From Paenibacillus sp. HWE-109 (lineage in GTDB: Bacteria > Bacillota > Bacilli > Paenibacillales > NBRC-103111), in assembly GCF_022163125.1 (NCBI RefSeq), contig NZ_CP091881.1, forward strand, positions 8,512,501 through 8,576,500: DNA of 64,000 nt, written 5' to 3'. Below, piece after piece: positions 44,908 to 53,969 of the stretch. The translations under genes and the position numbers were made by a program. A model generated the notes under the pieces. It did no database searches, was not told the DNA's origin, and saw nothing but the letters and a program-made list of their open reading frames with translations. Numbering within the stretch: position 1 is the first letter of the stretch; each line of letters starts with the position of its first letter.

Positions 44908-44960
44908 ATAGAAATCACCTTTTTTTTGATGTTTACATGAAAAAGCAGATGGCATATGTT
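44908..44960 (+). promoter_or_regulatory. Shared activator box and promoter before the broken hydrolase gene
   Basis: ATAGAAATCACC (44908-44919), TTTACA (44932-44937), 17 bp, TATGTT (44955-44960), then GGGGCAAGGAGGTGA. The last element is the ribosome site of the broken gene at 44985. The dyad found at 41531 and 45736 is missing here. Confidence 0.68.
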
Positions 44961-44984
44961 GGGGCAAGGAGGTGAAAGGAAACA

Positions 44985-45409
44985 ATGAAAATTCATTTTC
45001 TTGGGACGGCTGCGTCTGAAGGCTTTCCGAATGTATTTTGTAGTTGTGAGGCGTGCCTCACTGCTCGAAAGCTTGGTGGAAAAAACATTCGTACGAGAGC
45101 TTCCGTTATGATACGGGATGGTTTCCAGAGGATACTTGGGCATGGCTTAGCGGCAAGAAGGTTGATATGGCGATACTTGACTGCACGCATGAAAAGACAG
45201 GAATTAAACAGAAGAGCTACCATATGAACGCGGATACAATTCTGGACGTGCACGATATATTCGTTAAGGAGCGAATCCTTCATGATGCTGGTCGAATCTA
45301 CGTTACACACTTCACCCATAATTCCGCTCTATTGCATGAAGATTGGGAAAGTATATTTGAACCTCAAGGGATATGTGTTGCGTATGACGGGCTCACTGTT
45401 CATTGCTAG
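44985..45409 (+). pseudogene. Broken MBL-fold (PhnP-like) metal-dependent hydrolase
   Basis: The first 44 codons read MKIHFLGTAASEGFPNVFCS, then CEACLTARKLGGKNIRTRAS, as in metallo-beta-lactamase-fold hydrolases of the PhnP type, normally about 250-270 residues. After about 45110 the family continuation moves to another frame: DTGWFPEDTWAWLSG, then VDMAILDCTHE and YVTHFTHNSALLHEDW, ending at 45409. The middle part with the metal-binding HxHxDH motif is missing, so an internal, frame-changing deletion has removed the active site. The promoter and the AAGGAGGTGA site are still in place. In its original state the protein would have been cytoplasmic; its role in the glycan pathway is unknown. Confidence 0.85.
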
Positions 45410-45436
45410 GTTTAAGGAGAATCCACATGAATTTAC

Positions 45437-45497
45437 TACATCCGAAGATCGACTTAGATAAATCAACGTCCCGTCACGATTATTGTCGTTACCGCGC
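45437..45497 (+). pseudogene. 5' fragment of an MFS transporter gene
   Basis: About 60 bp matching the start of the intact MFS gene (53981-54044), including TCCCGTCACGATTATTG and TCGTTACCGCGC. It has a 3-bp gap, substitutions and an in-frame stop. An AAGGAG and ATG at 45416-45429 precede it but in another frame. The rest of the transporter gene is gone; 45498-45557 shows no recognisable gene. Confidence 0.85.
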
Positions 45498-45557
45498 GAC
45501 ACGCTTAAGCCGCTTGGATATAAGGTGATTAAGTTTTCTTATGTATCATAAAATGAA

Positions 45558-45676
45558 GAAGACCGCCGATGATAACAAATTGGCGGTTTTTTCATGTTAG
45601 CCTTTTAGATAGAAGTTCGAAATTTTTCGAAAAAATGCTTAAATATGTAGAATTTGCTAATGGTTTTATAGAAATC
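45558..45676 (+). repeat. 119-bp exact direct repeat, copy 2
   Basis: Identical to 41353-41471, including the last 15 bases and stop of the AraC-type gene although no such gene precedes it here. It carries a second copy of that gene's terminator (45562-45592). Confidence 0.95.
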
Positions 45677-45749
45677 GCTCTCTTTTGATGTTTACTTGAA
45701 ATAAAAGATGGAATATGTTGGGCGAGGGAGGTGAATGTAAGGGCTTACA
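45668..45749 (+). promoter_or_regulatory. Shared activator box, promoter and dyad before the esterase operon
   Basis: ATAGAAATCGCT (45668-45679), TTTACT (45691-45696), 17 bp, TATGTT (45714-45719), GGGAGGTGA, then TGTAAGGGCTTACA (45736-45749). Same layout as at 41463. It probably drives 45798-53715. Confidence 0.7.
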
Positions 45750-45797
45750 ATTTCGAGTGCAATCGCATGTCATAATAAAGATGGAGGAAGTAATTTA

Positions 45798-48155
45798 ATG
45801 GGAGAAATCAGGAAAAGCACGCAGTTGGGAGCCGGCATTGCGGCAAGCTTGTTGTGTGCGTTGGTTTCACCACTATTCGGAACGGAGGGAAAAGCGAGCG
45901 CAGCCACGGCTGGCATTATCTCTGGAGAGACCTACACGATTATGGCCAAACATAGCGGCTTTGCTGTAGGCGTATCAGGGGCAAACAATACCTTGGAAGG
46001 CTCTTCGGTAATTCGAGGATCGGATGCCAGCATGGACGAAGCAAAATGGGAAATCACGAATCTCGATGGCAATTACTATAAAGTTATCAACAAGAACAGC
46101 GGCAAAGCCTTAAGTGTTAAAGACGCTTCATCTGCGAATCAAGCCGGCATTGTTCAAAATGCGTACACATCCGGGAGTGTGGCAAATGATGAGTGGTTGC
46201 TAACGGACGAAGGAGCGGGATATTATCGGCTGATTAACCGAAAAAGCGGTAAAGCGCTTAATATTCCAGGGGCGAGTCAAAAAGCTGGGACTGCGCTTAA
46301 TCAATTGGAGATTGAACCTAGCGATACGCAGAAATTTATGATCAAACAAGTGCCTGCTCCGACTTATAAATTTGTTGTCGTCCATTCAGGAATGGCGATG
46401 GATGTGGCGGGAAGCAGTTGGAGCGATGGCGCGCGGGTTATTCAATATCCTTATGTAGGCTCGCCCAATCAGCTATGGAACGTAGTTAAATTAGACGGAG
46501 GATATGTCAAGATTATGAACCGAAGCAGCGGTAAAACGCTTGCCGTTGAAGGCGGTTCTACGTCCAATGGAGCCCAAATTATCCAGAAGTCTTACACGGC
46601 GGGGGATACGGCTGATGATGAATGGCAGTTGGCTGACCTAGGCGGCGGGCATTATCAGGTCTTGAACCGCAATAGCGGCAAGGAGATCCGTATACCCGGC
46701 GCATCGACAACGAGTGCAACCCAATTTATTCAGTCTACCGTAGATGACGGAGATCACTCCAAACTTCAAGTCATCTTGGTTCCGAATGGCGAAACAGGGA
46801 TCATACTGCCTAATTTCTTCACGACTGATATGGTGCTGCAACAGGGCAAAAACCATGTGATTTGGGGAAAAGGAATTGCTGGGACAACACTTACCGTTAA
46901 ATTGACAAATGGAACTTCTCTATCACAAAAGAACACAGTGGTTGACGCTAACGGAAATTGGATGACTTCATTACCCCCGCTGCCTGCAGGAGGGCCATAC
47001 ACGCTTACAATTCAAAGCCGCGGCTATGGGAAGACGATTGCCGACGTATATGTGGGCGATGTATTCGTGCTTGCAGGGCAGTCCAACATGGAGTGGAGTT
47101 ATGCCGATTCCCTGTTTAAGTCATACATCCCTCCCCTTCCGACAAACCCAATGATTAAACACTTCCAGCTAGCTCAAATTGATGCCAGCGAAACTCGTTT
47201 CAATGTGCCGTTTAGAGACAGCAGCAGTTCGTGGTTAACCTTATCGGAGAATAATAACAAGAACTTTTCTCAGGTCGGCCTATTTTTTGCCGAACAAATG
47301 CTGCAAGCAAACCCGAATGTCCCCATCGGGCTTATATCCACTGCCTGGGGTGGCACCGAAATAACGCGCTGGATTCGCAGCGCGCCGGAGAACAACACGC
47401 CGAATTACAAGGCAAATAACGGAACCATTTATAATAACCATATAGCCCCGATAACCAAGTATAATATTGCCGGGGTGTTGTGGTATCAAGGGGAGAGTGA
47501 CTACCAGCAAGAGCGAGAAGTCATGTACAAGGAAGCCTTCCCTACGTTAATCGATGATTGGCGGAACCAATGGGGCCAAGCGGACCTGCCCTTCTTCTAC
47601 ACGCAGTTGGCACGTCATAGCAGAGCGGATTTCATGGCTGTGCGTGAAGCTCAACGTCTTACGTTGAAGAGTGTAACGAATCCGTCTAAAATCGGCATGG
47701 TCGTTACATTGGATACCGATCAAGGTATAGCTACCGACGTTCATCCGCCCGGCAAAGATATGATCGGCAAGCGGCTGTCTTTAATGGCAAAGAATATGAT
47801 TCTAGGTCAGTCCTCGGCCGTGTTCACAGGCCCGTTATTCAAGAACGTAACCATAAACGGCAACAAAATGATCGTTGAATTTGAAGCAAACTCACTCGGC
47901 GGCGGCCTCATGGTCAAGGACGTATATGGACAAGCGAGCAGCGGCGCGCTGCGAGAATTCGAGATTGCGGGTTCGGATGGGATCTTTACATCGGCCACAG
48001 CGGTAATCAATCTTTCAAACAACACCGTCGAAGTAACATCCGCTTCCGTTCCATCCCCGGTGTATGTGCGTTATGCGTACAGTAGAGTACCTCAGAATCC
48101 TAACCTGTTCAATCAGGCGGGACTTCCGGCCAGTCCGTTTACAACGAAGCATTAA
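45798..48155 (+). CDS. Secreted sialate O-acetylesterase-like esterase with two ricin-like domains
   Basis: Secreted carbohydrate esterase of 785 residues, start after GATGGAGGAAG. The signal peptide ends near KASAA. Two ricin-type lectin domains fill about 42-185 and 188-328 (repeats such as MAMDVAGSSWSDGARVIQ). The catalytic SGNH/SASA part runs from about 332 to the end: a small sandwich, then Ser429 in VLAGQSNMEWS and the Asp-x-x-His pair in TDVHPPGKDMIG (His near 649). Such enzymes remove acetyl groups from sialic acids or from plant cell-wall glycans; CE20 xyloglucan acetylesterases are one related group. Neighbouring fucosidases point to an acetylated, fucosylated polysaccharide. First gene of an esterase-GH29-GH95 operon. 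Confidence 0.87.
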   Translation: MGEIRKSTQLGAGIAASLLCALVSPLFGTEGKASAATAGIISGETYTIMAKHSGFAVGVSGANNTLEGSSVIRGSDASMDEAKWEITNLDGNYYKVINKNSGKALSVKDASSANQAGIVQNAYTSGSVANDEWLLTDEGAGYYRLINRKSGKALNIPGASQKAGTALNQLEIEPSDTQKFMIKQVPAPTYKFVVVHSGMAMDVAGSSWSDGARVIQYPYVGSPNQLWNVVKLDGGYVKIMNRSSGKTLAVEGGSTSNGAQIIQKSYTAGDTADDEWQLADLGGGHYQVLNRNSGKEIRIPGASTTSATQFIQSTVDDGDHSKLQVILVPNGETGIILPNFFTTDMVLQQGKNHVIWGKGIAGTTLTVKLTNGTSLSQKNTVVDANGNWMTSLPPLPAGGPYTLTIQSRGYGKTIADVYVGDVFVLAGQSNMEWSYADSLFKSYIPPLPTNPMIKHFQLAQIDASETRFNVPFRDSSSSWLTLSENNNKNFSQVGLFFAEQMLQANPNVPIGLISTAWGGTEITRWIRSAPENNTPNYKANNGTIYNNHIAPITKYNIAGVLWYQGESDYQQEREVMYKEAFPTLIDDWRNQWGQADLPFFYTQLARHSRADFMAVREAQRLTLKSVTNPSKIGMVVTLDTDQGIATDVHPPGKDMIGKRLSLMAKNMILGQSSAVFTGPLFKNVTINGNKMIVEFEANSLGGGLMVKDVYGQASSGALREFEIAGSDGIFTSATAVINLSNNTVEVTSASVPSPVYVRYAYSRVPQNPNLFNQAGLPASPFTTKH

Positions 48156-48246
48156 TGAAATTAGCCTATTAATCGTATATCTAGCCAAGTTGTCAAAGTG
48201 TGCTGATTCGCAGCGAACGTAATTCTAATATAAGGGAGATGTATGG

Positions 48247-50484
48247 ATGAAGCCATTTAAGAAGGTATTGGCCTTATCAACCTCAATTGTATTATCCTGC
48301 AGTTTACTCGCGCCATTAGGAGCTCATGCAGCAACCACTTATCAGCCCACATGGGAATCTGTTGATCAGCATAGGGCCGCCCCGGAATGGTTTCAAGATG
48401 CTAAGTTTGGCATCTACTATCATTGGGGCGTGTTCAGCGTCCCTGCCTATGTTAATGAATGGTATCCCCGTAATATGTACGTACAAAATGGTAAAGAATA
48501 CAACAATCATGTTAGTTTGTACGGAACCCCATCTTCGTGGCCTTATCACAATTTTATCAATGGCGCACAGGATAAGAATGGGAATTGGGTTGAGTTCGCT
48601 CCCAAGTTGAAATCAGCTGGAGGTCAATTTGATCCTAACGAATGGGCGCAATTGTTCGTTGACGCGGGAGCAAAGTTTGCTGGTCCTGTTGCTGAACATC
48701 ACGATGGTTATTCGATGTGGGATAGTTCTGTAAATGAATGGAATTCGGTGGACAAGGGACCCCACTTGGATCTCCTTGGAACCTTTGCAACCGCTATCCG
48801 CAACAAGAATTTGAAGCTGTTGACAGCGTTGCATCATGCTTATAACAGCAACGGTTACTTTCAATACGCTCCCGCACAATCCGACCCAAGTTTGATGAAA
48901 CTATACGGTCAACTGCCGAAATTGCAGGAGGATCAACTGTGGTACGATAAACTGAAAGAAGTTATCGATACTTATCAGCCTGATATTCTTTGGCAGGATT
49001 TTGCCTTGACGAAGATTGATGAAGCGCAGCGTCTCAAGTTCCTATCGTACTACTATAACAAAGCAATTGACTGGGGCAAAGAAGTTGTCGCAACCTATAA
49101 AACGAGCGGCGGATTCAACTTGAAAGGTGAAGTTGTCGACTATGAAAGAGGCGGGCCGGCAGATTTAACTTCTAATTACTGGTTAACAGACGATAGCGTC
49201 GGCGGTTGGAGTTATACGCCTGGCATGAGCTACTATTCGGCACCTGCTTTGCTTCACTCTCTCATCGATCGTGTAAGTAAAAATGGCAACTTGCTGCTTA
49301 ATATTGCACCGATGGCAGACGGAACAATTCCACAGGAGCAAAAAAATATTTTGCTTGGGATGGGGGATTGGTTGAAACGGTTTGGAGAAAGCATTTACTC
49401 GACGCGCGCATGGACGGAGTATGGCGAAGGTCCAACGCAGCTTGGCGGAGCGCTTCATTCAAAGCCCGTTGTTGGGACGGAAACGGATATTCGTTTCACT
49501 CGAAACAAAAACAACAACACGTTATATGCCATCGTTCTGAGATGGCCGGGGAATGGCGCTAATTTGAACATAAGCACACTTAATTCTAATCAGATTAATT
49601 TGAACACGCTTTCAAAAGTGCAATTGCTAGGAGATACCGCTGGTACCTATATTAATTTGCCTAATAGAGTCCAAAATCAGGAAGGTTTGAAAATTACGAT
49701 GCCGGCAAGCAAGCCATTCACTGCAAGCGCCTATGTGGTAAAACTAACGTTCACAGGAAATATTCCAGATTTGCATCAGGTGTCGGGTCCAACTTTTTAC
49801 AAGCATGTGCAATATGAAGGTAATCGAATTCCTCTCTCTTTGGGCAACTACACAAAATCAAGTTTGCAAGCAGCCGGAATTGAAGATAATAGCATTTCCT
49901 CTATCCTAGTGCCGTCAGGTTACAAGGTAACAGCCTACGCAGACGACAATTACGGCGGGACTTCCTGGACTTTTGCAAGCAACAATAACAATCTCAAAGA
50001 CACTAGCAATAACGATTTGATTACTTCGCTCAAGATATCCTTAGATTCAAATGCATACTTCAAACTTGCGAATCGCACGACAGATCTGGTGCTCGATGGA
50101 GGAGGGAGTGTGGCTTCAGGTTCGAATGTGAGGGAAAATGTGTGGAACAGCAGTAATGATTCTCAATGGAAGTTCGTCGATCTCGGTACGGGCTATTTCC
50201 AGATTCTTAACCGGACAAATGGTCTGGCACTGGACGGTGCAGGTACCGGGGCGGCACCAGGCACGAATACGAAAGAAACCACGTGGGCAGGCAGCGAGAA
50301 TCAACAGTGGCAATTGACGGATCTAGGAGACGGATTCTATACAATTGCTAATCGCGCCAATGGTTTAGTCCTAACAAGCAGTGGCAACTTTAAAGGGGAG
50401 TTTATCCCTCCCGTATATGTAAGCAGGCTCTTGACTTGGGAGGGGAGTTCACATCAGCAGTGGAAGGTCGTGAAAGTCAATTAA
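48247..50484 (+). CDS. Secreted GH29 alpha-L-fucosidase with crystallin-like and ricin-like domains
   Basis: Secreted enzyme of 745 residues, start after AAGGGAGATGT. The signal peptide ends near GAHAA. The GH29 barrel (about 33-400) shows WFQDAKFGIYYHWGVFSVPA, AEHHDGYSMWDS and the nucleophile region PDILWQDF with Asp251, then LIDRVSKNGNLLLNIAP. A C-terminal sandwich reaches about 500. Then follow a beta/gamma-crystallin-like segment (about 515-598, YADDNYGGTSWTF) and a ricin-type lectin domain (600-745). GH29 enzymes release alpha-L-fucose with retention. The acid/base residue cannot be placed by eye. Middle gene of the operon, 91 bp after the esterase and 24 bp before the GH95-type gene. 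Confidence 0.92.
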   Translation: MKPFKKVLALSTSIVLSCSLLAPLGAHAATTYQPTWESVDQHRAAPEWFQDAKFGIYYHWGVFSVPAYVNEWYPRNMYVQNGKEYNNHVSLYGTPSSWPYHNFINGAQDKNGNWVEFAPKLKSAGGQFDPNEWAQLFVDAGAKFAGPVAEHHDGYSMWDSSVNEWNSVDKGPHLDLLGTFATAIRNKNLKLLTALHHAYNSNGYFQYAPAQSDPSLMKLYGQLPKLQEDQLWYDKLKEVIDTYQPDILWQDFALTKIDEAQRLKFLSYYYNKAIDWGKEVVATYKTSGGFNLKGEVVDYERGGPADLTSNYWLTDDSVGGWSYTPGMSYYSAPALLHSLIDRVSKNGNLLLNIAPMADGTIPQEQKNILLGMGDWLKRFGESIYSTRAWTEYGEGPTQLGGALHSKPVVGTETDIRFTRNKNNNTLYAIVLRWPGNGANLNISTLNSNQINLNTLSKVQLLGDTAGTYINLPNRVQNQEGLKITMPASKPFTASAYVVKLTFTGNIPDLHQVSGPTFYKHVQYEGNRIPLSLGNYTKSSLQAAGIEDNSISSILVPSGYKVTAYADDNYGGTSWTFASNNNNLKDTSNNDLITSLKISLDSNAYFKLANRTTDLVLDGGGSVASGSNVRENVWNSSNDSQWKFVDLGTGYFQILNRTNGLALDGAGTGAAPGTNTKETTWAGSENQQWQLTDLGDGFYTIANRANGLVLTSSGNFKGEFIPPVYVSRLLTWEGSSHQQWKVVKVN

Positions 50485-50508
50485 AATGATAATCGAGGAG
50501 AAGATGTT

Positions 50509-53500
50509 ATGAAAAAAGTAAAAACAAGTTTAATAAGCTTGATTGTTAGTTCTCTTCTTGTAGCAAGCTTTATTTCAGTCGGAGCATCCAATCAAGCTCA
50601 AGCAAATGCAGGGAGTACAGCATTGCCTGTTCAGAAAACAGGCAATTGGGATGATTTGAAAATCAATTGGACAACGCCGGCCAGCGGGACGGATTTTACC
50701 GGAGCACCAGTCGGAAATGGTTTCTTCGGCGCAAAAGTATCAGGTGGTGTTGCGACTGAAATTCTTCAACTTAACGACAAAACGTTTCATTCCGGCGAAC
50801 CGTTCAATAACTATGATCCAAATCGCAAGACGGCTCTAAATAATGCAAGAAGCCTGCTTGCTCAAGCGGATACGGCAACAACAGTAACGTATCGCGAGGA
50901 GAAATTAAAACAAGCTGAGACGGCAGCCAAGGGGATGTGGGGATATGCGTTTATGGCTAACTTTCTGCCCATCGGCAATATTGTCTTGGATGTCCCGAAT
51001 ACGACGGGATATACGAATTACAATCGAGAACTTCATTTGGATAAAGCTGTTGTGACTACCACGTATAAAGTGGGTAACACGACTTATAAGCGCGAAGTAT
51101 TTGCGAGTTACCCGGATCGCGTTATGGTTGTCCGAATGACCAATGACGGCGGCCAGCCGATGAGTATGACGGCCAAGATGACGCTGCCGAATGAGATGAA
51201 CGGACACGGAACCATCTCTTCATCGGGCAACGAGATCCAAATGACAGGAACAGCCCCATACGCTTACGCTCAGTACCCAACCACGCTGTGGGCAGACGGG
51301 AGAGGCATGACGTTCGATGCTCGTCTTCGCGCCAGAACGACGGGAGGAACCATAACAGCAACCGGAGGCAATTTGAACATTTCAGGCGCTTCGGTCATTG
51401 AACTTCTGTATGCCGATGCGACAAGCTACAAGGATCCGTTTACGAATCCGAATCCGAGCCAAGGCGGCAATAATCCTACTCCAATCGTAACGGGGATTAT
51501 GAACGCGGCGTTTGCCAAAACCTATGACCAGCTCCTGAGTGCCCACCAGACTGATTATCGGAGCTTGTTCCGCAGGTTATGGACGGAAGTGAACGGAAAC
51601 ATAGGCGATGCCAGAGCCAATGTGCTCTCCTATCAATATGCGCGTTACGTTTCCATTTGCACTTCCAGAGCGAATACATTTGACCGACCGCATAATCAGC
51701 AGGGAATGTGGAATTACATGTGGAGTCCTCGCTCGAATGGAGCGCATTACTTTAATGAAAATGTAGAGAAGATGTATGCATTGATTGAGACAGGGAATCT
51801 TGCTGAGAACGGCGATCCGCTGTGGAAGTATATTAAAAATTTAGCTATCAACGGAGCAAAAACCGCACAATCCGATTTCGGCTTTGACGGGTGGGTGGTG
51901 CCGCATGCATCCGATGTTTGGGCAAAAACAGCGCTTGGCGCAAATGATAATGAGTGGGCGATCTACCCAACGGGCGGCATGTGGCTCATGTTTAATGTTT
52001 ACGATCATTATCGGTTCACACAGGACAAAACCTTTCTTCGTGACACAGCATTTCCTCTCATGAAAGGTTCAGCGGAATTTGCTTTGGATTTACTTGTTGC
52101 TAATAAGGAGGGTTATCTCGTGACATCGCCCTCTACTTCGCCAGAAACGAAGTATGTTTTGTCAGATGGCACAAAAATTGCTGTGAGCCAAGGTTCGACG
52201 ATTGATATGACAGTCATACGAGAACTGTTTGAAAATGTCCTTGAAGCGGGGAGCATATTGGAAACAGATTCTCCTGCGGATGTTGATTTGCTGAATCGTA
52301 TTCGAACGGCTTTGCCGAAGCTGCTTCCTTATCAAATTGGAACTGGCGGTCAAATTAAAGAGTGGAATAATGATTACGCGAACGTAGATCCAAGTCATCG
52401 CCATGCTTCCCAGCTCATCGGTGTCGGTTTCCTGGATCAGATCACGAAGAGAGGCACGCCTGATTTATTTCAAGCAGCTAAAGTATCCCTAAACATGCGC
52501 GGTTCAGGCGGATATCACCCGGATAGCGGGTACATGTGGGCACGACTAAATGATGGGAATAAAGCTGCCGCCCTTGCAACCATTTATCCGACGAATCCTT
52601 CGGTAAATGAATGGCAAATAAAAAGCGCGTATTATCCAGAACTCTTTGTACAAAGTCATACCGGGGAAATTGAACTTCTCCCTTCGCTGCCTACGGCCTG
52701 GACGAGTGGAGAAATAACGGGTGTGAAAGCGCGAGGCGGGTACGAACTCAGCATCAAATGGGCAAATGGGCAGCTCGTATCCGCTCAAATCGATTCTCCC
52801 AGCGGCACGGTTCCTGTGATCCGGTACGGCAATCAACTTCTGAATCCATTTACGGATTCGCGGATTACATTCGTGCGCGGAAATAGTCAATCTGCATTTA
52901 ACCAAATCGAAGCAGAGAACTATGACAGCCAATCAGGCGTCCAGCTTGAGAGCGCCTCGGACAAAGGCACGGGGTATGATCTCACATCGATTGACAATAA
53001 TGACTATACCGTCTACAACAATGTTGATTTTGGAAGTGGCGCAGCTTCATTCTCCGCCAGAGTTGCGAGCAACGGACCCGGAGGGACCATTGAGGTCCGT
53101 TTAGGGAGTGGGGCAGGCACACTTGCAGGCACTTGTAAGGTTCCGTCTACTGGAGGATGGCAAGTTTGGCAAACGGTTAGTTGTGGAGTAACGGGTGCTG
53201 CGGGCGTGCAAAATGTATTCCTCGTTTACAAGGGAGTTAGCGGCCCGCTCTTTCATCTGAACTGGTTCCAATTTAGCCAGTCTGCTATGGTAGGAGGCGT
53301 GTACAAACTCATTAATGCGGGGAGCGGGAACCTTGCATTGGACGTGAAAGGAAATGCAACGGCGAATGGTACGGCCGTTATTGTGTCACCAGATAACGGT
53401 GCTGCAAGCGAGCAATGGAATATTAGCGACAATGGTGATGGAACGTTCAGGCTGCTTGGCGTCCCAAGCGGCAAAGCGCTGAATGTTTCCGCAGCCACAA

Positions 53501-53715
53501 CGACGGACAACTCGAAGACGATAATATGGCCCTATGCAGGTTCACCGAACGAAAGGTGGAAATTCACCGCTAATGCGGATGGCACCTATACGATTATAGG
53601 TGTCCAAAGCGGCAAACCATTAGATACGATTCTAAGCGGCACGGAATATACGGCGGTTATTAAGACGGCGAACGGTGCGGCAAGTCAGAAGTGGAGACTG
53701 ATCAAATTGCAATGA
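50509..53715 (+). CDS. Secreted divergent GH95-type protein with CBM6 and ricin-like domains (unit B)
   Basis: Secreted protein of 1068 residues, start after GAGGAGAAG. It is a close paralogue of the protein at 41605-44802 with the same order: signal peptide, GH95 N-terminal domain, helical core, CBM6, ricin-like lectin. Core motifs are NQQGMWN, NEN in HYFNENVEKMY, Glu546 in STSPE and HRHASQL. The classical DGNFG Asp is absent, and here even the alternative position is Asn696 (YPTN), where unit A has Asp693. It may therefore have lost or changed activity compared with unit A. It is the last gene of the esterase-GH29-GH95 operon and is followed by a terminator. Confidence 0.84.
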   Translation: MKKVKTSLISLIVSSLLVASFISVGASNQAQANAGSTALPVQKTGNWDDLKINWTTPASGTDFTGAPVGNGFFGAKVSGGVATEILQLNDKTFHSGEPFNNYDPNRKTALNNARSLLAQADTATTVTYREEKLKQAETAAKGMWGYAFMANFLPIGNIVLDVPNTTGYTNYNRELHLDKAVVTTTYKVGNTTYKREVFASYPDRVMVVRMTNDGGQPMSMTAKMTLPNEMNGHGTISSSGNEIQMTGTAPYAYAQYPTTLWADGRGMTFDARLRARTTGGTITATGGNLNISGASVIELLYADATSYKDPFTNPNPSQGGNNPTPIVTGIMNAAFAKTYDQLLSAHQTDYRSLFRRLWTEVNGNIGDARANVLSYQYARYVSICTSRANTFDRPHNQQGMWNYMWSPRSNGAHYFNENVEKMYALIETGNLAENGDPLWKYIKNLAINGAKTAQSDFGFDGWVVPHASDVWAKTALGANDNEWAIYPTGGMWLMFNVYDHYRFTQDKTFLRDTAFPLMKGSAEFALDLLVANKEGYLVTSPSTSPETKYVLSDGTKIAVSQGSTIDMTVIRELFENVLEAGSILETDSPADVDLLNRIRTALPKLLPYQIGTGGQIKEWNNDYANVDPSHRHASQLIGVGFLDQITKRGTPDLFQAAKVSLNMRGSGGYHPDSGYMWARLNDGNKAAALATIYPTNPSVNEWQIKSAYYPELFVQSHTGEIELLPSLPTAWTSGEITGVKARGGYELSIKWANGQLVSAQIDSPSGTVPVIRYGNQLLNPFTDSRITFVRGNSQSAFNQIEAENYDSQSGVQLESASDKGTGYDLTSIDNNDYTVYNNVDFGSGAASFSARVASNGPGGTIEVRLGSGAGTLAGTCKVPSTGGWQVWQTVSCGVTGAAGVQNVFLVYKGVSGPLFHLNWFQFSQSAMVGGVYKLINAGSGNLALDVKGNATANGTAVIVSPDNGAASEQWNISDNGDGTFRLLGVPSGKALNVSAATTTDNSKTIIWPYAGSPNERWKFTANADGTYTIIGVQSGKPLDTILSGTEYTAVIKTANGAASQKWRLIKLQ

Positions 53716-53734
53716 TCGTATTGGTTTCGGTTAG

Positions 53735-53757
53735 AGGTGCCCTTGGGGCACCTTTTT
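53735..53757 (+). terminator. Terminator after GH95-type gene, unit B
   Basis: AGGTGCCC and GGGCACCT pair across TTG, followed by TTTTG. Homologous in position and sequence to 44816. Confidence 0.9.
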
Positions 53758-53854
53758 GTATAAATTATATGTTTCGGGGTTTGATAAGAAGCGTACGAGA
53801 TTGCGAATATAGAATGACGGATTGCTTATATAGGGAGAATTTGCTGATGGTTTT

Positions 53855-53906
53855 ATAGAAATCACTTTTTTTTGATGTTTACATGGAAAAACAGATGGAT
53901 TATGTT
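53855..53906 (+). promoter_or_regulatory. Shared activator box and promoter before the MFS gene
   Basis: ATAGAAATCACT (53855-53866), TTTACA (53878-53883), 17 bp, TATGTT (53901-53906), then GGGGTAAGGAGGT. The dyad position downstream has decayed to TATAACGGCTTAAA. Confidence 0.68.
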
Positions 53907-53969
53907 GGGGTAAGGAGGTAAATATAACGGCTTAAACAAAATACAGGGGGAGATGTTATAAGAGAAACC

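Noticed and set aside
45798..46800. Possible tandem DNA repeat array or CRISPR
   Set aside because: The periodicity is that of ricin-type lectin protein repeats; the units vary in sequence and no spacers are present.
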